Below, in pieces: positions 1 to 8,832 of a DNA stretch of 64,000 bases. Each line of letters opens with the position of its first letter. Positions within the stretch are counted from its first letter, which is position 1. Source of the stretch: Fischerella thermalis PCC 7521 (GTDB lineage Bacteria > Cyanobacteriota > Cyanobacteriia > Cyanobacteriales > Nostocaceae); NCBI RefSeq assembly GCF_000317225.1, contig NZ_AJLL01000023.1:87546-151545 (forward strand). The letters run 5' to 3'. Both the position numbers and the translations under genes were made by a program. The notes beneath the pieces are model-generated. The model saw only the letters and a list, made by a program, of their open reading frames with translations. It made no database searches and was not told where the DNA came from.

Positions 1-173
1 TTAATCAGTGGAGGTGAGTTCGACTCAGGGACAATTTCACTAGGTAGGCTGTTCGTATCTGTGGCTTGGGATCGCTTCGAGCGGATGCTCAATCCTATAC
101 TAATGCCTACACAAAAACATACACCAACAAAAGCCAAAGAAAGTAATTTTACCCCTGGTCGTGGATTAGCCAT
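1..173 (-). CDS. Partial membrane-anchored protein, N-terminus only
   Basis: The frame opens with ATG at 173 and runs off the left edge, so only 57 N-terminal residues are visible. They hold a short positively charged start (MANPRPGVK), one hydrophobic helix of about 20 residues (residues 9-30) and then a polar Ser/Pro/Glu-rich stretch. This suggests a single-pass protein with a periplasmic or lumenal domain outside the window. No family can be named from this piece. The frame is open to the edge and the composition looks coding. Confidence 0.5.
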   Translation of the reverse strand, partial: MANPRPGVKLLSLAFVGVCFCVGISIGLSIRSKRSQATDTNSLPSEIVPESNSPPLI

Positions 174-281
174 ATTCCCACTCCTCACACCATGAGATTA
201 GTCTACTCCATAAGTTAGAGCGTGTCGGTAGCAATGCTGGTGCAATATGGCAAATTTAGCTGAATTAATGGGAATTTTGAT

Positions 282-653
282 TTATTTTGCAAACAGGCGA
301 TCGCGATGATGGGGAGCATCAAAATCAATCAGTAATCCTTTCGGAACAATCCGAGTCGGGTTAACTTTGGGATGACTGCGGTAATAATGTCGCTTGATGT
401 GGTCTAAGTTACAAGTCTGCTTGACACCAGGTTGTTGGTACAAGTCTTTGAGATAATTCCACAAGTTAGGATAATCTACAATCCGGCGCAAGTTGCATTT
501 GAAATGCACATAATAAACTGGGTCAAAGCGATACAAAGTTGTGAACATACACCAGTCTGCTTCGGTAATTTGCTCCCCACATAGATAGCGTTGCTCCCCT
601 AAGATTTTTTCCCAATGCTCAAGAGCATCCCTTGAGAATTCCCAAACCCATAG
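282..653 (-). pseudogene. C-terminal remnant of glutathionyl-hydroquinone reductase (YqjG/ECM4 type)
   Basis: About 123 residues match the C-terminal all-alpha domain of Xi-class glutathione transferases, enzymes that reduce glutathionyl-hydroquinones. Typical blocks are present: EQITEADW, FTTLYRFD, HFKCNLRRI, HIKRHYY and NPTRIVP. Full-length members have about 320 residues. The N-terminal thioredoxin fold with the active Cys is missing, because an in-frame TAA (656-654) sits just before the recognisable part. A good AGGAGG (663-658) precedes an ATG at 651-649 that is in the wrong frame and ends after ten codons, so nothing functional is likely translated. An ATG at 548 could start an 88-residue stub, but that would cut through the fold. 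I read it as a decayed gene. Confidence 0.72.
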
Positions 654-769
654 TTATCCTCCTTTGATGGATGTGTGCTGGTGGTTGTTTGTTGTTTGTT
701 GTGAGTTTTTTGTTGGTAGGAAATTATCCTAAACCACCAACAATTAGCCATCAACAACCAACCATCAAC

Positions 770-1060
770 CTATTCTTCATTGAGAATTTTCGGGACTTTG
801 AAAAATTCGCCTTCTTGTTCTGGCGCACTCTGAAGAATAGCTTCGCGATCGCTGTAAGGTTGTAGATCGTCAGGGCGTGTCACGTTGCTAACATCAATAG
901 CCCGTGTTGTGGGTGGTACATCACTAACATCCAATTCACTGAGTTGCTCAAAGTAATCTAGAATGCTTGCCAGTTGGGTAGTGAATTGCTCTTCCTCTTC
1001 TGGTGTCAATTCTAAACGAGCAAGATGGGCTACTTTACGGACTTGTTCGCGATCAAGCAT
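770..1060 (-). CDS. gatC: Glutamyl-tRNA(Gln)/aspartyl-tRNA(Asn) amidotransferase subunit C
   Basis: GatC is the small subunit of the GatCAB amidotransferase, which converts Glu-tRNA(Gln) to Gln-tRNA(Gln) in organisms without glutaminyl-tRNA synthetase. The 96-residue length is typical. The family signature is clear: an N-terminal helix with [13 protein letters not shown], then a middle helix ([12 protein letters not shown]), the DVPPTTRA segment, and a C-terminal FFKVPKIL tail that packs on GatA. The gene stands alone here, as is common in cyanobacteria, where gatA, gatB and gatC are scattered. ATG at 1060 is followed at once by the conserved N-terminus. Confidence 0.95.
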   Translation of the reverse strand: MLDREQVRKVAHLARLELTPEEEEQFTTQLASILDYFEQLSELDVSDVPPTTRAIDVSNVTRPDDLQPYSDREAILQSAPEQEGEFFKVPKILNEE

Positions 1061-1066
1061 AGATAG

Positions 1067-1108
1067 TCAATGGTCAATGGTCAATGGTCAATGGTCAATG
1101 GTCAATGG
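1067..1108 (+). repeat. Heptanucleotide tandem repeat, TCAATGG x 6
   Basis: Six perfect copies of TCAATGG lie between gatC and ycf3. Short tandemly repeated heptamers of this kind are typical of heterocystous cyanobacteria. Similar degenerate arrays occur here at about 1738-1765 (GTCAGTT) and elsewhere between genes. Confidence 0.9.
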
Positions 1109-1149
1109 TCATTTGTAAAAACTCTGGACAATTGACAATTGACCCTGGA

Positions 1150-1671
1150 CTAAAAGAATACATCAATTTGCATTCTGCCTGTGGTTTTTAGCCAGTTTTG
1201 GGCTTCAATGTAGTTGTTGGGAGCAAGGCGAATGGCTCTGATCCAATAATCAGCAGCTTTGTCAAACAGTGCTTCGCCACCGTCTTCGTCTCCTGCTTCT
1301 TTGGCTTTTTCACCCAAATAGTGGTAAATTACCGCAATGTTATTTAAGGCTTGTGGTAAGCGGGGATTGTACTCCAGTGCTTGGTGATATAACTCTAGAG
1401 CCTTTTCGTGTTCGCCGTTACTAGCGTAGATTAATCCCATGTTGTAGAGTATGTAACCGCGATCGAGGGAATCATCTTCTAGTTCTAAGGCTTGTTTATA
1501 GTTATCTAAAGCTTCGGCGTATTCTCCTTCTGACTGCGCCGACATTCCATCTCTGTAATAAACAAAGGCTTCTTTGGCTCTTTTGTTAGCCGGCAAAATC
1601 TTCAGGATCAGATCTGCCATGACTGTAAAAGATTTATCGATAAAATTATCGTTTTTCTGAGTTCTTGGCAT
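1150..1671 (-). CDS. ycf3: Photosystem I assembly protein Ycf3
   Basis: Ycf3 is a TPR protein at the stromal/cytoplasmic face of thylakoids that helps assemble the PSI reaction centre (PsaA/PsaB). The 173-residue length fits the family. The N-terminus [20 protein letters not shown] is characteristic, followed by [21 protein letters not shown] and three TPR units (about residues 35-68, 72-105 and 120-153). The protein ends NWLKTTGRM plus a short tail. It follows gatC on the same strand with about 90 bp of repeat-rich spacer, so the two are probably not tightly coupled. Confidence 0.96.
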   Translation of the reverse strand: MPRTQKNDNFIDKSFTVMADLILKILPANKRAKEAFVYYRDGMSAQSEGEYAEALDNYKQALELEDDSLDRGYILYNMGLIYASNGEHEKALELYHQALEYNPRLPQALNNIAVIYHYLGEKAKEAGDEDGGEALFDKAADYWIRAIRLAPNNYIEAQNWLKTTGRMQIDVFF

Positions 1672-1784
1672 AGGACGCCTCTATTGAGGTTGGGCTACTG
1701 GCTGGGCTTTTTTTAACTATTAGCTAATTTAACAGTTATCAGTTGTCAGTTGTCAGTTGTCGGTTGTGTGACTATTGATTAGAC

Positions 1785-2459
1785 TCAAATTTTGACTGGG
1801 GTAATGCACTCAGCGCTATTATTTTTAGGGCTGTTCACCAAGGTTGTTACAGGATAGCTAGTCATCGCTTCTGATGGGTAGGGGTGCAGTAGTGGTTGTA
1901 GCAATTCCACGTCATGAACTTGGGGATCGAGCCATAAATCATAACTTTCCTGTTGGAGAATTACTGGCATACGATCATGAACCATTTGCAGTAATTCGTT
2001 AGCTTGGGTTGTCAAAATTGTACAAGATTTTATTCGTTCTTGTTCTGGAGATTGCCATTCCTCCCATAATCCTGCAAAACTAAAAGGTTTTCCATTCGAC
2101 AGACGAAAATAATATGGCTGTTTTTTACCGTCTTGTTGTTGCCATTCGTAAAAGCCATCTGCTACCACTAAACAGCGTTGGCGCTTGAAAGCACGACGAA
2201 ACGCTGGTTTTTCGGCTACGGTTTCTGCTCTAGCATTGATCAGCCTTGCTCCCATGCTCTGATCTTTCGCCCATGAGGGTATTAAACCCCAACGTAATCG
2301 CTGAATTTCGCGCTTATTACCTTCAGAATTATACAAAACCACCAAAACCATTTGCGTAGGTGCAATGTTATATTGCGGCTTGAAATCAGGAATTTTTTCG
2401 ACCTCAAATATTTGGGTTAAAACTTCTGGAAATACGCTTAAAGTAAATCTTCCACACAT
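1785..2459 (-). CDS. SRAP (YedK/HMCES family) abasic-site crosslinking protein
   Basis: SRAP-domain proteins crosslink abasic sites in single-stranded DNA through a thiazolidine made by Cys2, shielding them during replication. The sequence starts MCGRFTL, so Cys2 is exposed once Met is removed. Other active-site blocks are present: YNIAPTQ, RWGLIPSWA, INARAET (Asn), DGFYEW (Glu) and VHDRMPVI (His). At 224 residues it is a normal single-domain member. It is monocistronic. The intergenic DNA between it and ycf3 carries GTCAGTT tandem repeats. Confidence 0.93.
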   Translation of the reverse strand: MCGRFTLSVFPEVLTQIFEVEKIPDFKPQYNIAPTQMVLVVLYNSEGNKREIQRLRWGLIPSWAKDQSMGARLINARAETVAEKPAFRRAFKRQRCLVVADGFYEWQQQDGKKQPYYFRLSNGKPFSFAGLWEEWQSPEQERIKSCTILTTQANELLQMVHDRMPVILQQESYDLWLDPQVHDVELLQPLLHPYPSEAMTSYPVTTLVNSPKNNSAECITPVKI

Positions 2460-2662
2460 TGTTTGATCCTTAATGACTGACTCGAATTAAACATTTCAAT
2501 GATAAAAATAATACTTAAATAAAATTTGTTTTTCAGAGAATTTATTTCGTCTAGAATTGCGGCATTTATAAAAATTTTATTCTGTTTATTAGTTTTTTTG
2601 AAAAACCATTGTATTTTGCTGCATCATAAATAATCAAAACCTTCATCTCACAATATATTGGC

Positions 2663-3283
2663 ATGGAAACGCTAAGATTGTACGATTTTTTACCTTCAGG
2701 AAATGGCTACAAGATACGTCTTTTATTATCACAAATTGGTATGCCATTTGAGAGGGTAGAGGTGAATATCTTGAAAAATGAGACCCGAACACCAGAGTTT
2801 TTAAGTAAAAATCCGAATGGTAAAATTCCATTATTGGAGGTGAAACCAGATAAATATTTGGCAGAATCAAATGCCATATTAGTTTATTTGAGTGAAGGCA
2901 CAGAATTTTTACCTTATGACCGCTTTTTACGAGCGCAAGTAATGCAATGGTTGTTTTTTGAACAGTGTAGCCTCAAGCCTTTTATTGAGCCATTAAGATT
3001 TTGGATTTCTATACTAGGTAAAGCAGAAGAATACAAGGAAGCCATAGAGCAAAAACGTGAATCTGGTTATGCAGCCTTAAAACTGATGGAAAATCATTTA
3101 CAGAGTCATAACTTTTTTGTTGGCGAACGTTATACTATTGCAGATATTGCATTGTTTGCTTACACTCATGTAGCTGATGAAGGTGGATACGATTTGAAAC
3201 AATTTCCTGCTATCCAAGCATGGATTGAAAGAGTAAAAGCACAACCAAGATATATCTCAATTAAAGAAGAATTACAGCATTGA
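2663..3283 (+). CDS. Glutathione S-transferase family protein
   Basis: Two-domain GST of 206 residues. The N-terminal thioredoxin-like half (about 1-80) has LYDFLPSGNGYKIRLLLSQI, with the Ser/Asn active-site region, then NPNGKIPLLE (cis-Pro) and the glutathione-gripping ESNAIL motif. The helical C-terminal half carries FFVGERYTIADIALFAY, the N-capping box of the GST core. It resembles bacterial beta/theta-like GSTs used in conjugation or peroxide defence; the substrate cannot be predicted. It stands alone and is followed by a strong stem-loop at 3309-3343. Confidence 0.9.
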   Translation: METLRLYDFLPSGNGYKIRLLLSQIGMPFERVEVNILKNETRTPEFLSKNPNGKIPLLEVKPDKYLAESNAILVYLSEGTEFLPYDRFLRAQVMQWLFFEQCSLKPFIEPLRFWISILGKAEEYKEAIEQKRESGYAALKLMENHLQSHNFFVGERYTIADIALFAYTHVADEGGYDLKQFPAIQAWIERVKAQPRYISIKEELQH

Positions 3284-3308
3284 TTTGTTCATATAATTTG
3301 CATCTACC

Positions 3309-3343
3309 AACTCGTTTTCTAGCATCAGCAGAGAAAACGAGTT
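3309..3343 (+). terminator. Stem-loop after the GST gene
   Basis: A perfect 12-bp inverted repeat (AACTCGTTTTCT / AGAAAACGAGTT) encloses an 11-base loop, 26 bp past the GST stop. A T-rich stretch follows. It is a good candidate factor-independent terminator. Confidence 0.6.
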
Positions 3344-3528
3344 TGTTGTATTTCAGAGTAGTTTTAATCGTTTATTGGGTTGTTGTGATAAGCATCATAT
3401 CTGGTGAATGTCAACCATAGCGGGTATTGCCGAGCTTATAAAGCTATGTTTGGTTTACTCCCATTCTCTCATTGAAATTTTTCACCGATTCTGATTCTTG
3501 CTTAATTTTGTTTGAATGTTATGTGGCT

Positions 3529-3756
3529 TTATAAATCAGTGTCTATTTCAATTAGTTTTTGTCTTGATGATAACCCAGACTTAATTCTAATCCTAGATTG
3601 TGGGACATGAAAATTTTCAGATAAAACTTTTATTAATTCTTCATTTGCTTTACCATCAACAGGTGGTGATTTTAAATAAACAATCAGACTGCGATCGGCA
3701 GCTTCTTCTATTTTTTGCATCTTTGAGTTTGGTTTAACTTTGACCTTTATTTGCAT
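3529..3756 (-). CDS. DUF167 family protein (YggU-like)
   Basis: A 75-residue single-domain DUF167 protein with the hallmark [33 protein letters not shown] and [13 protein letters not shown] blocks. The fold is a small alpha/beta sandwich; the biochemical role of the family is unknown. Its start overlaps the 3' end of the upstream gene (3734-4147) by 23 bp, so the two are probably co-transcribed and translationally coupled. Confidence 0.9.
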   Translation of the reverse strand: MQIKVKVKPNSKMQKIEEAADRSLIVYLKSPPVDGKANEELIKVLSENFHVPQSRIRIKSGLSSRQKLIEIDTDL

Positions 3757-4147
3757 AACTCTTTCCTTGTAATTGTCGCAGCCACAACCAACCTAAAAAA
3801 CAGCCTACTACGTAATGAGGAAAATCCCACCAAGCAAAGGTTGTACCTAGAAGTAGTTTACCTACCAAAGTAGCGCGAATTTGCTCTAAAAAAGGAGGAT
3901 GCCATAGTTGTAGAAACTCTAATATACAGGTAATGATAAAGACCCATAAGGGAATTTGAATAGTAGCTTTTGAACTCCGTAAAAATAAAAATGCAAACAA
4001 GCACCAAAATATTTCGTAGAAAACAGCAGCCCCATAATCATTGAACCATTTTTGAGCAAAACCAGTATAGTTTTTAAATAAAAAGCCAATCCCTGTAACG
4101 ATGAGCAAAGAAATTATTATATAGAGGTCTTGTGTTTTTTTTGACAC
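3734..4147 (-). CDS. DUF2809 family integral membrane protein
   Basis: A 137-residue protein with about four hydrophobic helices (around 8-26, 41-57, 66-82 and 105-122) and the DUF2809 pattern: [20 protein letters not shown] followed by [14 protein letters not shown]. The function is unknown. It is the first gene of a two-gene unit with the DUF167 gene. The 5' region carries AATTAAAAATT-type AT repeats. Confidence 0.85.
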   Translation of the reverse strand: MSKKTQDLYIIISLLIVTGIGFLFKNYTGFAQKWFNDYGAAVFYEIFWCLFAFLFLRSSKATIQIPLWVFIITCILEFLQLWHPPFLEQIRATLVGKLLLGTTFAWWDFPHYVVGCFLGWLWLRQLQGKSYANKGQS

Positions 4148-4342
4148 GCTTTTCTCAGGGTTCGGGACAAGTCAATTAAAAATTAAAAATTGAAAATTAA
4201 AAATATAAACTTTACAATTCTTAATTTTTTTTAGCCCCTCCTATGAAAAAAATGGATGTAGGCACAGAAACTCTACGTTCCTTTGTGTTGACTCTACGTC
4301 CCTGTGCGTTTAAAAACGGTATGATTTTAGGCAAAGCTGCAC

Positions 4343-4888
4343 TTAAGGTTGGTTTGGATTCCCGTTGCCAATCACAGAAATTTTATGTCGGTATACTAAT
4401 TCACCGCCGTACCAACCGGAAATGCCAAGAAGTGTAGCTACAAGTACTGAGATTACGAGTCCCCAAGGTAGTACAGCAGATATGGGGTTATTCCAACGTA
4501 ATACTAGGTTGATAATCGTCAGCACCAAAGCACTCACGTTCAGGATTAAGTGCGCCCAACCAGCAGTACGCTTACGGACTCGTCCGATTCTTAAAAAGTC
4601 CATAAGCCCGGTTAGGGCTGCTGCTACACCACCCACCAAGCCAGCAGCGATTAACCAAAAAGAACCCCTTGCCCAAAAACTATCATCTGTGAACCAGAAG
4701 ACTGCATCAGTTAACAAGGCCCCTACAAGAAAAGCAATTGGGAATTGTACAAGAATAGGATGGATGGGATGACCTGCAACTGCTACAGTACTAGGTACAC
4801 CAGTGTCACGAAATTCTCTATCGTCACTTTCCAAAAAGGCTGGAATATTAGGATAGGGTGTAGAGCTTCTTTCTTGAGTTTCAGACAT
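4343..4888 (-). CDS. DUF2231 family membrane protein
   Basis: A 181-residue protein with a polar N-terminus followed by AVAGHPIHPILVQFPIAFLV, the typical start of the DUF2231 domain, whose conserved His residues have led others to suggest haem or metal binding. Four transmembrane helices follow (about 50-70, 79-99, 114-132 and 139-160), with a loop containing DFLRIGRVRKRTAGWAH. The function is unproven. The gene runs opposite to the hemerythrin gene and is separated from it by a 266-bp divergent promoter region. Confidence 0.85.
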   Translation of the reverse strand: MSETQERSSTPYPNIPAFLESDDREFRDTGVPSTVAVAGHPIHPILVQFPIAFLVGALLTDAVFWFTDDSFWARGSFWLIAAGLVGGVAAALTGLMDFLRIGRVRKRTAGWAHLILNVSALVLTIINLVLRWNNPISAVLPWGLVISVLVATLLGISGWYGGELVYRHKISVIGNGNPNQP

Positions 4889-5154
4889 TACGAATCAATC
4901 TCCAGTTCAACTATCCTTGAGTCAATCTAGAAAAGTGAAAAAGGAATTTTATCTATCTGGCGGTGGAGGTATAGTTTTCGTAGTTATCTATCTCAATGTA
5001 TAGATATATTTTTCTTTTTAAAATTATCCTAAAAATGAAATTTTTATCTCCTTGGTTTTGAGGTTATCGTTCAAAAGAAAGATGGTACTCCCTGAAACCT
5101 TTATGTAACCTAAGAAAAGTAAGGAGACAAATTTATTTTAGAGGGGAATACAAA

Positions 5155-6189
5155 ATGGTTGTCGCTCTGGATGATGCTAAGCGTTCTGCTATTGCCATGA
5201 AACTGGCGGATATGAAAACAATTCAAGAGTTGCTAATTCAAAATGAAGAACAGTTTTTAAAGGAAATTAACGATAACGAAATTGCCGATCACTTCCGGAA
5301 AATGCTCGAAGATGATCGCAAAAATAAGGGCGTTCTGGAAACAGTTAATGTGCAATATGGCATTCAAGCCGAGCCAGAAAAAACATTTACAGAAATGATT
5401 AATAAGGTTCGGCAATTGATGCAAGGCTCTGAATTAAGCTTGTATGAAAAAGTATTTCAGCATGAATTATTAAAGCATCAACAAGTAATGTCCGGCTTGA
5501 CAATTCACAAAGCAGCACAAAAAGTTGGTGCGGATGTGATGATGGCGATTGGGCCTTTAAATACTGTTAACTTTGAGAACCGCGCTCACCAAGAACAACT
5601 CAAAGGTATCTTGGAAATCTTAGGTGTTCGTGAACTCACTGGACAAGACGCAGACCAAGGCATTTGGGGACGCGTACAAGATGCTATGGCAGCATTAAGC
5701 GGTGTTGTAGGTAGTGCTGTTACCCAAAGTAGTGATAAAAGCGATATGAACATCCAAGATGTTATTCGCTTGGATCACAACAAAGTTAACACCTTGTTCA
5801 CTGAATTATTGGCAAGTAATAATCCTCAAAAAATCCAAGAATACTTCGGTCAAATTTACAAAGACTTGACCGCTCATGCTGTAGCTGAAGAAGAAGTAGT
5901 CTACCCAAGAGTGCGTTCTTTCTACGGTGCAAGTGAAACTCAAGAATTGTATGACGAACAAGCCGATATGAAGCGGAGATTAGAGGAAATTAAAGCTATT
6001 GATCCCTCTTCTTCTCAATTCAAAGATAAAATTAGACAGCTCATGGATGTTGTCGGCGACCACATTCGTCAAGAAGAAAGCACAATGTTTGCTGCTATTC
6101 GCAATAACTTGAGTAGCGATGAAAGTGAGCAATTAGCTACCCAATTCAAAGCTGCTAAGCAAAGAATCCAAGAGAAAGCAGCTAAGTAG
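5155..6189 (+). CDS. Two-part hemerythrin (HHE) protein
   Basis: A 344-residue soluble protein. The C-terminal half (about 199-330) is a hemerythrin-like four-helix bundle with the di-iron pattern: RLDHNKVNTLF, HAVAEEEVVYP and DHIRQEESTMF supply the His and Glu ligands. The N-terminal half (1-175) is also helical and has spaced Glu/His residues (NEEQFLKEI, FQHELLKHQQ, NRAHQEQLKG), so it may be a diverged second ferritin-like or hemerythrin bundle. From memory, an Anabaena homologue has been reported as a stress-related hemerythrin with nuclease activity; the sequence does not show which activity applies. An AGAGGGG Shine-Dalgarno precedes ATG 5155. It is monocistronic. Confidence 0.88.
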   Translation: MVVALDDAKRSAIAMKLADMKTIQELLIQNEEQFLKEINDNEIADHFRKMLEDDRKNKGVLETVNVQYGIQAEPEKTFTEMINKVRQLMQGSELSLYEKVFQHELLKHQQVMSGLTIHKAAQKVGADVMMAIGPLNTVNFENRAHQEQLKGILEILGVRELTGQDADQGIWGRVQDAMAALSGVVGSAVTQSSDKSDMNIQDVIRLDHNKVNTLFTELLASNNPQKIQEYFGQIYKDLTAHAVAEEEVVYPRVRSFYGASETQELYDEQADMKRRLEEIKAIDPSSSQFKDKIRQLMDVVGDHIRQEESTMFAAIRNNLSSDESEQLATQFKAAKQRIQEKAAK

Positions 6190-6357
6190 TTAACATATCA
6201 TGTTCGCTTAAATACTTATACTGTCCTGTGGGCTGGTAATAGGTAATGGGTAATTGGTGAGACTACTTCTTGCCGTCTTGGCTTCTGTCGAGATGGCAAA
6301 GTAGCGAACCCGAAGGGTAATCGGAAAAACCAATGACCAACACCGAAGCGTAAAATT

Positions 6358-6487
6358 GTAAGCAATTAACCGAACTTGATATCACTTTGGATCACTATGT
6401 TTTGTAGGGGTGTATAGCCATACCCCTACAGCTTTTTATTTGAAAATAAAAAAAGACCAATAATATCAAAGCTGGCTAATTGCTTAC
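6358..6487. repeat. Palindromic intergenic element with 26-bp inverted ends
   Basis: Ends at 6358-6383 and 6462-6487 are inverted copies matching at 20 of 26 positions (GTAAGCAATTA...TTGATAT). Inside lies a second hairpin, TGTAGGGGT (6403-6411) with ACCCCTACA (6422-6430). The element sits between convergent genes and may also stop transcription from both sides. A single half of it, extended outward by AAGCTTTATATC, recurs at 25964-26008. Confidence 0.6.
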
Positions 6488-6565
6488 GATATAAAGCTTG
6501 AACATTGGGTATGGCTAAAAAATAACCAATTACCCATTACCGATCTCAACTAATAATACAAGTAT

Positions 6566-8113
6566 TCAAGCGGACATAACATAACCAATATCCTGAAGCA
6601 TTTGTAAATGCTTACTAACAGGTGCAAGTGTATTGGCAGTAATCATACCGCTAGCGGCAACTGCTGGTAGACCAATACCAGGAAATGTCGAATCTCCACA
6701 ACATAGCAGCCCTTTTAGAGGTGTAGTGGAACCAGGAAAGAAACCTTTTCCGGCTGGGATGGCTGGGCCATAGGAACCTCGGTGACGGCGTAAAAATCGT
6801 TCGTGGGTGAGGGGTGTACCCACAAGAGTAACATTACAACGCGATCGCACATCGGGAATAATTCGTTCTAAGGCTTTCCACATCACCTCTGCGCGTTTTT
6901 GCTTTTGTTGCTGATATTCTTGGCTGTTTCTGTTCATTCCCTGCCACAATGCATACGGTTCATTACCAGGAGTGTAGGCGTGAATCACATGCTTTCCTGG
7001 GGGTGCGAGCGATGGGTCTAAAATAGATGGAATCGATACCAAAACAACGTTTTGCTCGGCGGTAACACCTCTTTCCCAATCGTTGACTATGATATGATGA
7101 CAAGCCAAATTAGGGCGCAGTTCTTGGGCATCAATACCTAGATGTAGATGCATAAAGCTATCACATTCTGGTGTGTTGGCTCGTTGTTGAAACGATTTTG
7201 GCAAAGCTGTTTTGGGCAATAATTTCAGTGTATCCCATACCGATGCATTAGATATGACAGCCCGACGCGCCCGGATCACCTTGCCATGACGCAAACGCAC
7301 ACCTGTAGCACGGTTATTTTCTACAAGCACTTGTTCGACATGAGCATTGAGTATTAACTGACCGCCATATCGTTGCAGTCCTCGTACCAGTGCATCTACA
7401 ATCGCACCACTACCACCCACTGGATAATCCAGTACCACACCTGGTCGATACCAATCTGCAAACATAAATGCCATCTCTGCGGCACTAGTTCCATTTGCTG
7501 GTATTCCAGAAAGCAGAAAACAAAGCAAATCTAGCCAGTTACGAATAAAAGGATCACGAACAACACCATCTATGATTTGGCTAAAAGCCCTGGTCAATTT
7601 GGTGATATTAGGCCCATGGCGCGCCATAGATAATGCAAATTGACCCACTGTGATTGTTGCACCCAAATCATAGCGCACTGCTGCTGGGGGAATTGCTACA
7701 GCTGCCTTAGCTAGGGGTTCCATTATACGTTGCAGATGACGCCATTCAGCTACAGCATCCTGACCACGCAGTTGGGAAAGAACTTCAAAAAATTGGTCAT
7801 CGCCGACGGTGGTGTCAAAATCTCCTTCTGGGAGACAACAACCCCATGTATCGTATGTCACCCATGTTAAATCCTCTGCGATCGCATCTAGTACTTGTCG
7901 CAGGGGGTTGGCAGAGGGTTTGTAAGATAGTCCAGAATAAAGGGATGGTCCAGAGTCAAACTTGAATCCATGACGCTCAAAAGCATGAGCAGCACCACCA
8001 GCGATAGAATGGCTCTCACAAACGATGACATCAAAGCCATATCGTGCTAGCAATGCTGCACAACTCAAACCACCAATCCCGCTACCAATAACAACTATAT
8101 CTGCAATGTCCAT
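6566..8113 (-). CDS. FAD-dependent carotene isomerase/desaturase-like oxidoreductase
   Basis: A member of the phytoene desaturase/CrtISO/RetSat flavoprotein superfamily. With the start at 8113 it has 515 residues. The N-terminus begins with the Rossmann dinucleotide-binding motif (VIGSGIGGLSCAALLARYG), then GGAAHAFERHGFKFDSGPS, and the C-terminal flavin segment reads LLCCGDSTFPGIGLPAVAASG. It looks closer to the plant At1g57770-type isomerase-like proteins than to canonical CrtH; the substrate is unknown. The frame stays open to an ATG at 8239, but those extra 42 codons coincide with an inverted-repeat element (8151-8267) and lack flavoprotein features, so I prefer MDIADIVV as the start. Confidence 0.85.
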   Translation of the reverse strand: MDIADIVVIGSGIGGLSCAALLARYGFDVIVCESHSIAGGAAHAFERHGFKFDSGPSLYSGLSYKPSANPLRQVLDAIAEDLTWVTYDTWGCCLPEGDFDTTVGDDQFFEVLSQLRGQDAVAEWRHLQRIMEPLAKAAVAIPPAAVRYDLGATITVGQFALSMARHGPNITKLTRAFSQIIDGVVRDPFIRNWLDLLCFLLSGIPANGTSAAEMAFMFADWYRPGVVLDYPVGGSGAIVDALVRGLQRYGGQLILNAHVEQVLVENNRATGVRLRHGKVIRARRAVISNASVWDTLKLLPKTALPKSFQQRANTPECDSFMHLHLGIDAQELRPNLACHHIIVNDWERGVTAEQNVVLVSIPSILDPSLAPPGKHVIHAYTPGNEPYALWQGMNRNSQEYQQQKQKRAEVMWKALERIIPDVRSRCNVTLVGTPLTHERFLRRHRGSYGPAIPAGKGFFPGSTTPLKGLLCCGDSTFPGIGLPAVAASGMITANTLAPVSKHLQMLQDIGYVMSA

Positions 8114-8150
8114 TAGACATCGGAAGTCTATTATTTTATTTGAAAAAGGG

Positions 8151-8267
8151 GTGCGTTGCAGAGAAAGCAAGATGTTTTTGAATTGTTGTAAACGAAAAAA
8201 TTTAACTTCTTCGCGCACTTCGCGTTTAACGCGGTTCAAGAATCCATCCCGATTTTATGCAACGCCC
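8151..8267 (-). repeat. Inverted-repeat (MITE-like) element, divergent copy
   Basis: On the minus strand this reads GGGCGTTGCATAAAAT...GAACCGC...CTTTCTCTGCAACGCAC, so it has near-matching ends GGGCGTTGCA / TGCAACGCAC. The interior aligns with the copies at 9032-9140 and 15035-15134. It lies just upstream of the preferred start of the carotene-isomerase-like gene and explains a false N-terminal extension. Confidence 0.65.
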
Positions 8268-8383
8268 AAAATTTTTCACCCTAGTGTATGCAGTTCGTGG
8301 AGGTTACTTGATTACTAGGGATGTGAGGGAATGAGGATGTAAGCGTGAATTTGATTTTCTTCTATACCTCCACACCTTTACAC

Positions 8384-8701
8384 TCATCTTTGAGGGGCTT
8401 TATTTACCTCTTGGGCCATTTTACGAAAATAATCCATCTTGGGGTCGGGACGGCGACGAGCTGTGATTGTAGGTTCTGGCGTAATCTTTGATTTAGGTTC
8501 ACTAACTTTCTGGCTCTGAGATGATTTGATGGTGTTGGCGTCGTCGCTTTCTAAGAAATAGCCAGGATTGGAGAACCCGAATATCCTAGCCAAAAAACCA
8601 AATATTTGAGAAAAGATGTTTCTCATCAAACTAAAGAACTGATATAAAAGACCTTCTAGGCGAATAAAGAAGTTTCTAATGATTTGCATTAAACCAGACA
8701 T
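8384..8701 (-). CDS. Small protein of unknown function with amphipathic N-terminal helix
   Basis: A 105-residue protein. Residues 1-45 form one or two strongly hydrophobic/amphipathic helices rich in Phe, Ile and Leu with spaced Arg (IIRNFFIRLEGLLYQFF, FGFLARIFGF). The rest is polar, Ser/Lys/Pro-rich and probably disordered, ending in a conserved-looking KMDYFRKMAQEVNKAP. I do not recognise the family. The layout suggests a peripheral membrane protein with a flexible tail. ATG 8701 is preceded by a GGAGG Shine-Dalgarno (AGGAGGCAGTGCC), which supports translation. Confidence 0.65.
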   Translation of the reverse strand: MSGLMQIIRNFFIRLEGLLYQFFSLMRNIFSQIFGFLARIFGFSNPGYFLESDDANTIKSSQSQKVSEPKSKITPEPTITARRRPDPKMDYFRKMAQEVNKAPQR

Positions 8702-8794
8702 GGCACTGCCTCCTGATTAAAGCTTATTATTATTTTGACTTATAGCATTTTTCTTGTCATGTTCCTATCTGTATACCTATGTACTACCAAATAA

Positions 8795-8832
8795 CTAACC
8801 AAGGAACACTAAGCTTTGTGTCCCTCGGTTAG
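8795..8832. repeat. 38-bp imperfect palindrome
   Basis: CTAACCAAGGAACACT and its partner TTTGTGTCCCTCGGTTAG form arms that match at about 17 of 20 positions. It lies 94 bp upstream of the small minus-strand gene at 8384-8701, so it could be a dispersed repeat or a regulatory stem-loop. Confidence 0.4.

Noticed and set aside
4243..4437. Plus-strand ORF after AAAAAAATGG
   Set aside because: It overlaps the end of the DUF2231 gene on the other strand, and its first half is repeat-like (CTACGTTCCTTTGTG). No family resemblance.
8114..8239. N-terminal extension of the carotene-isomerase-like protein
   Set aside because: The DNA is an inverted-repeat element also found at 9032 and 15035, and the flavin-binding fold starts right after the later ATG.
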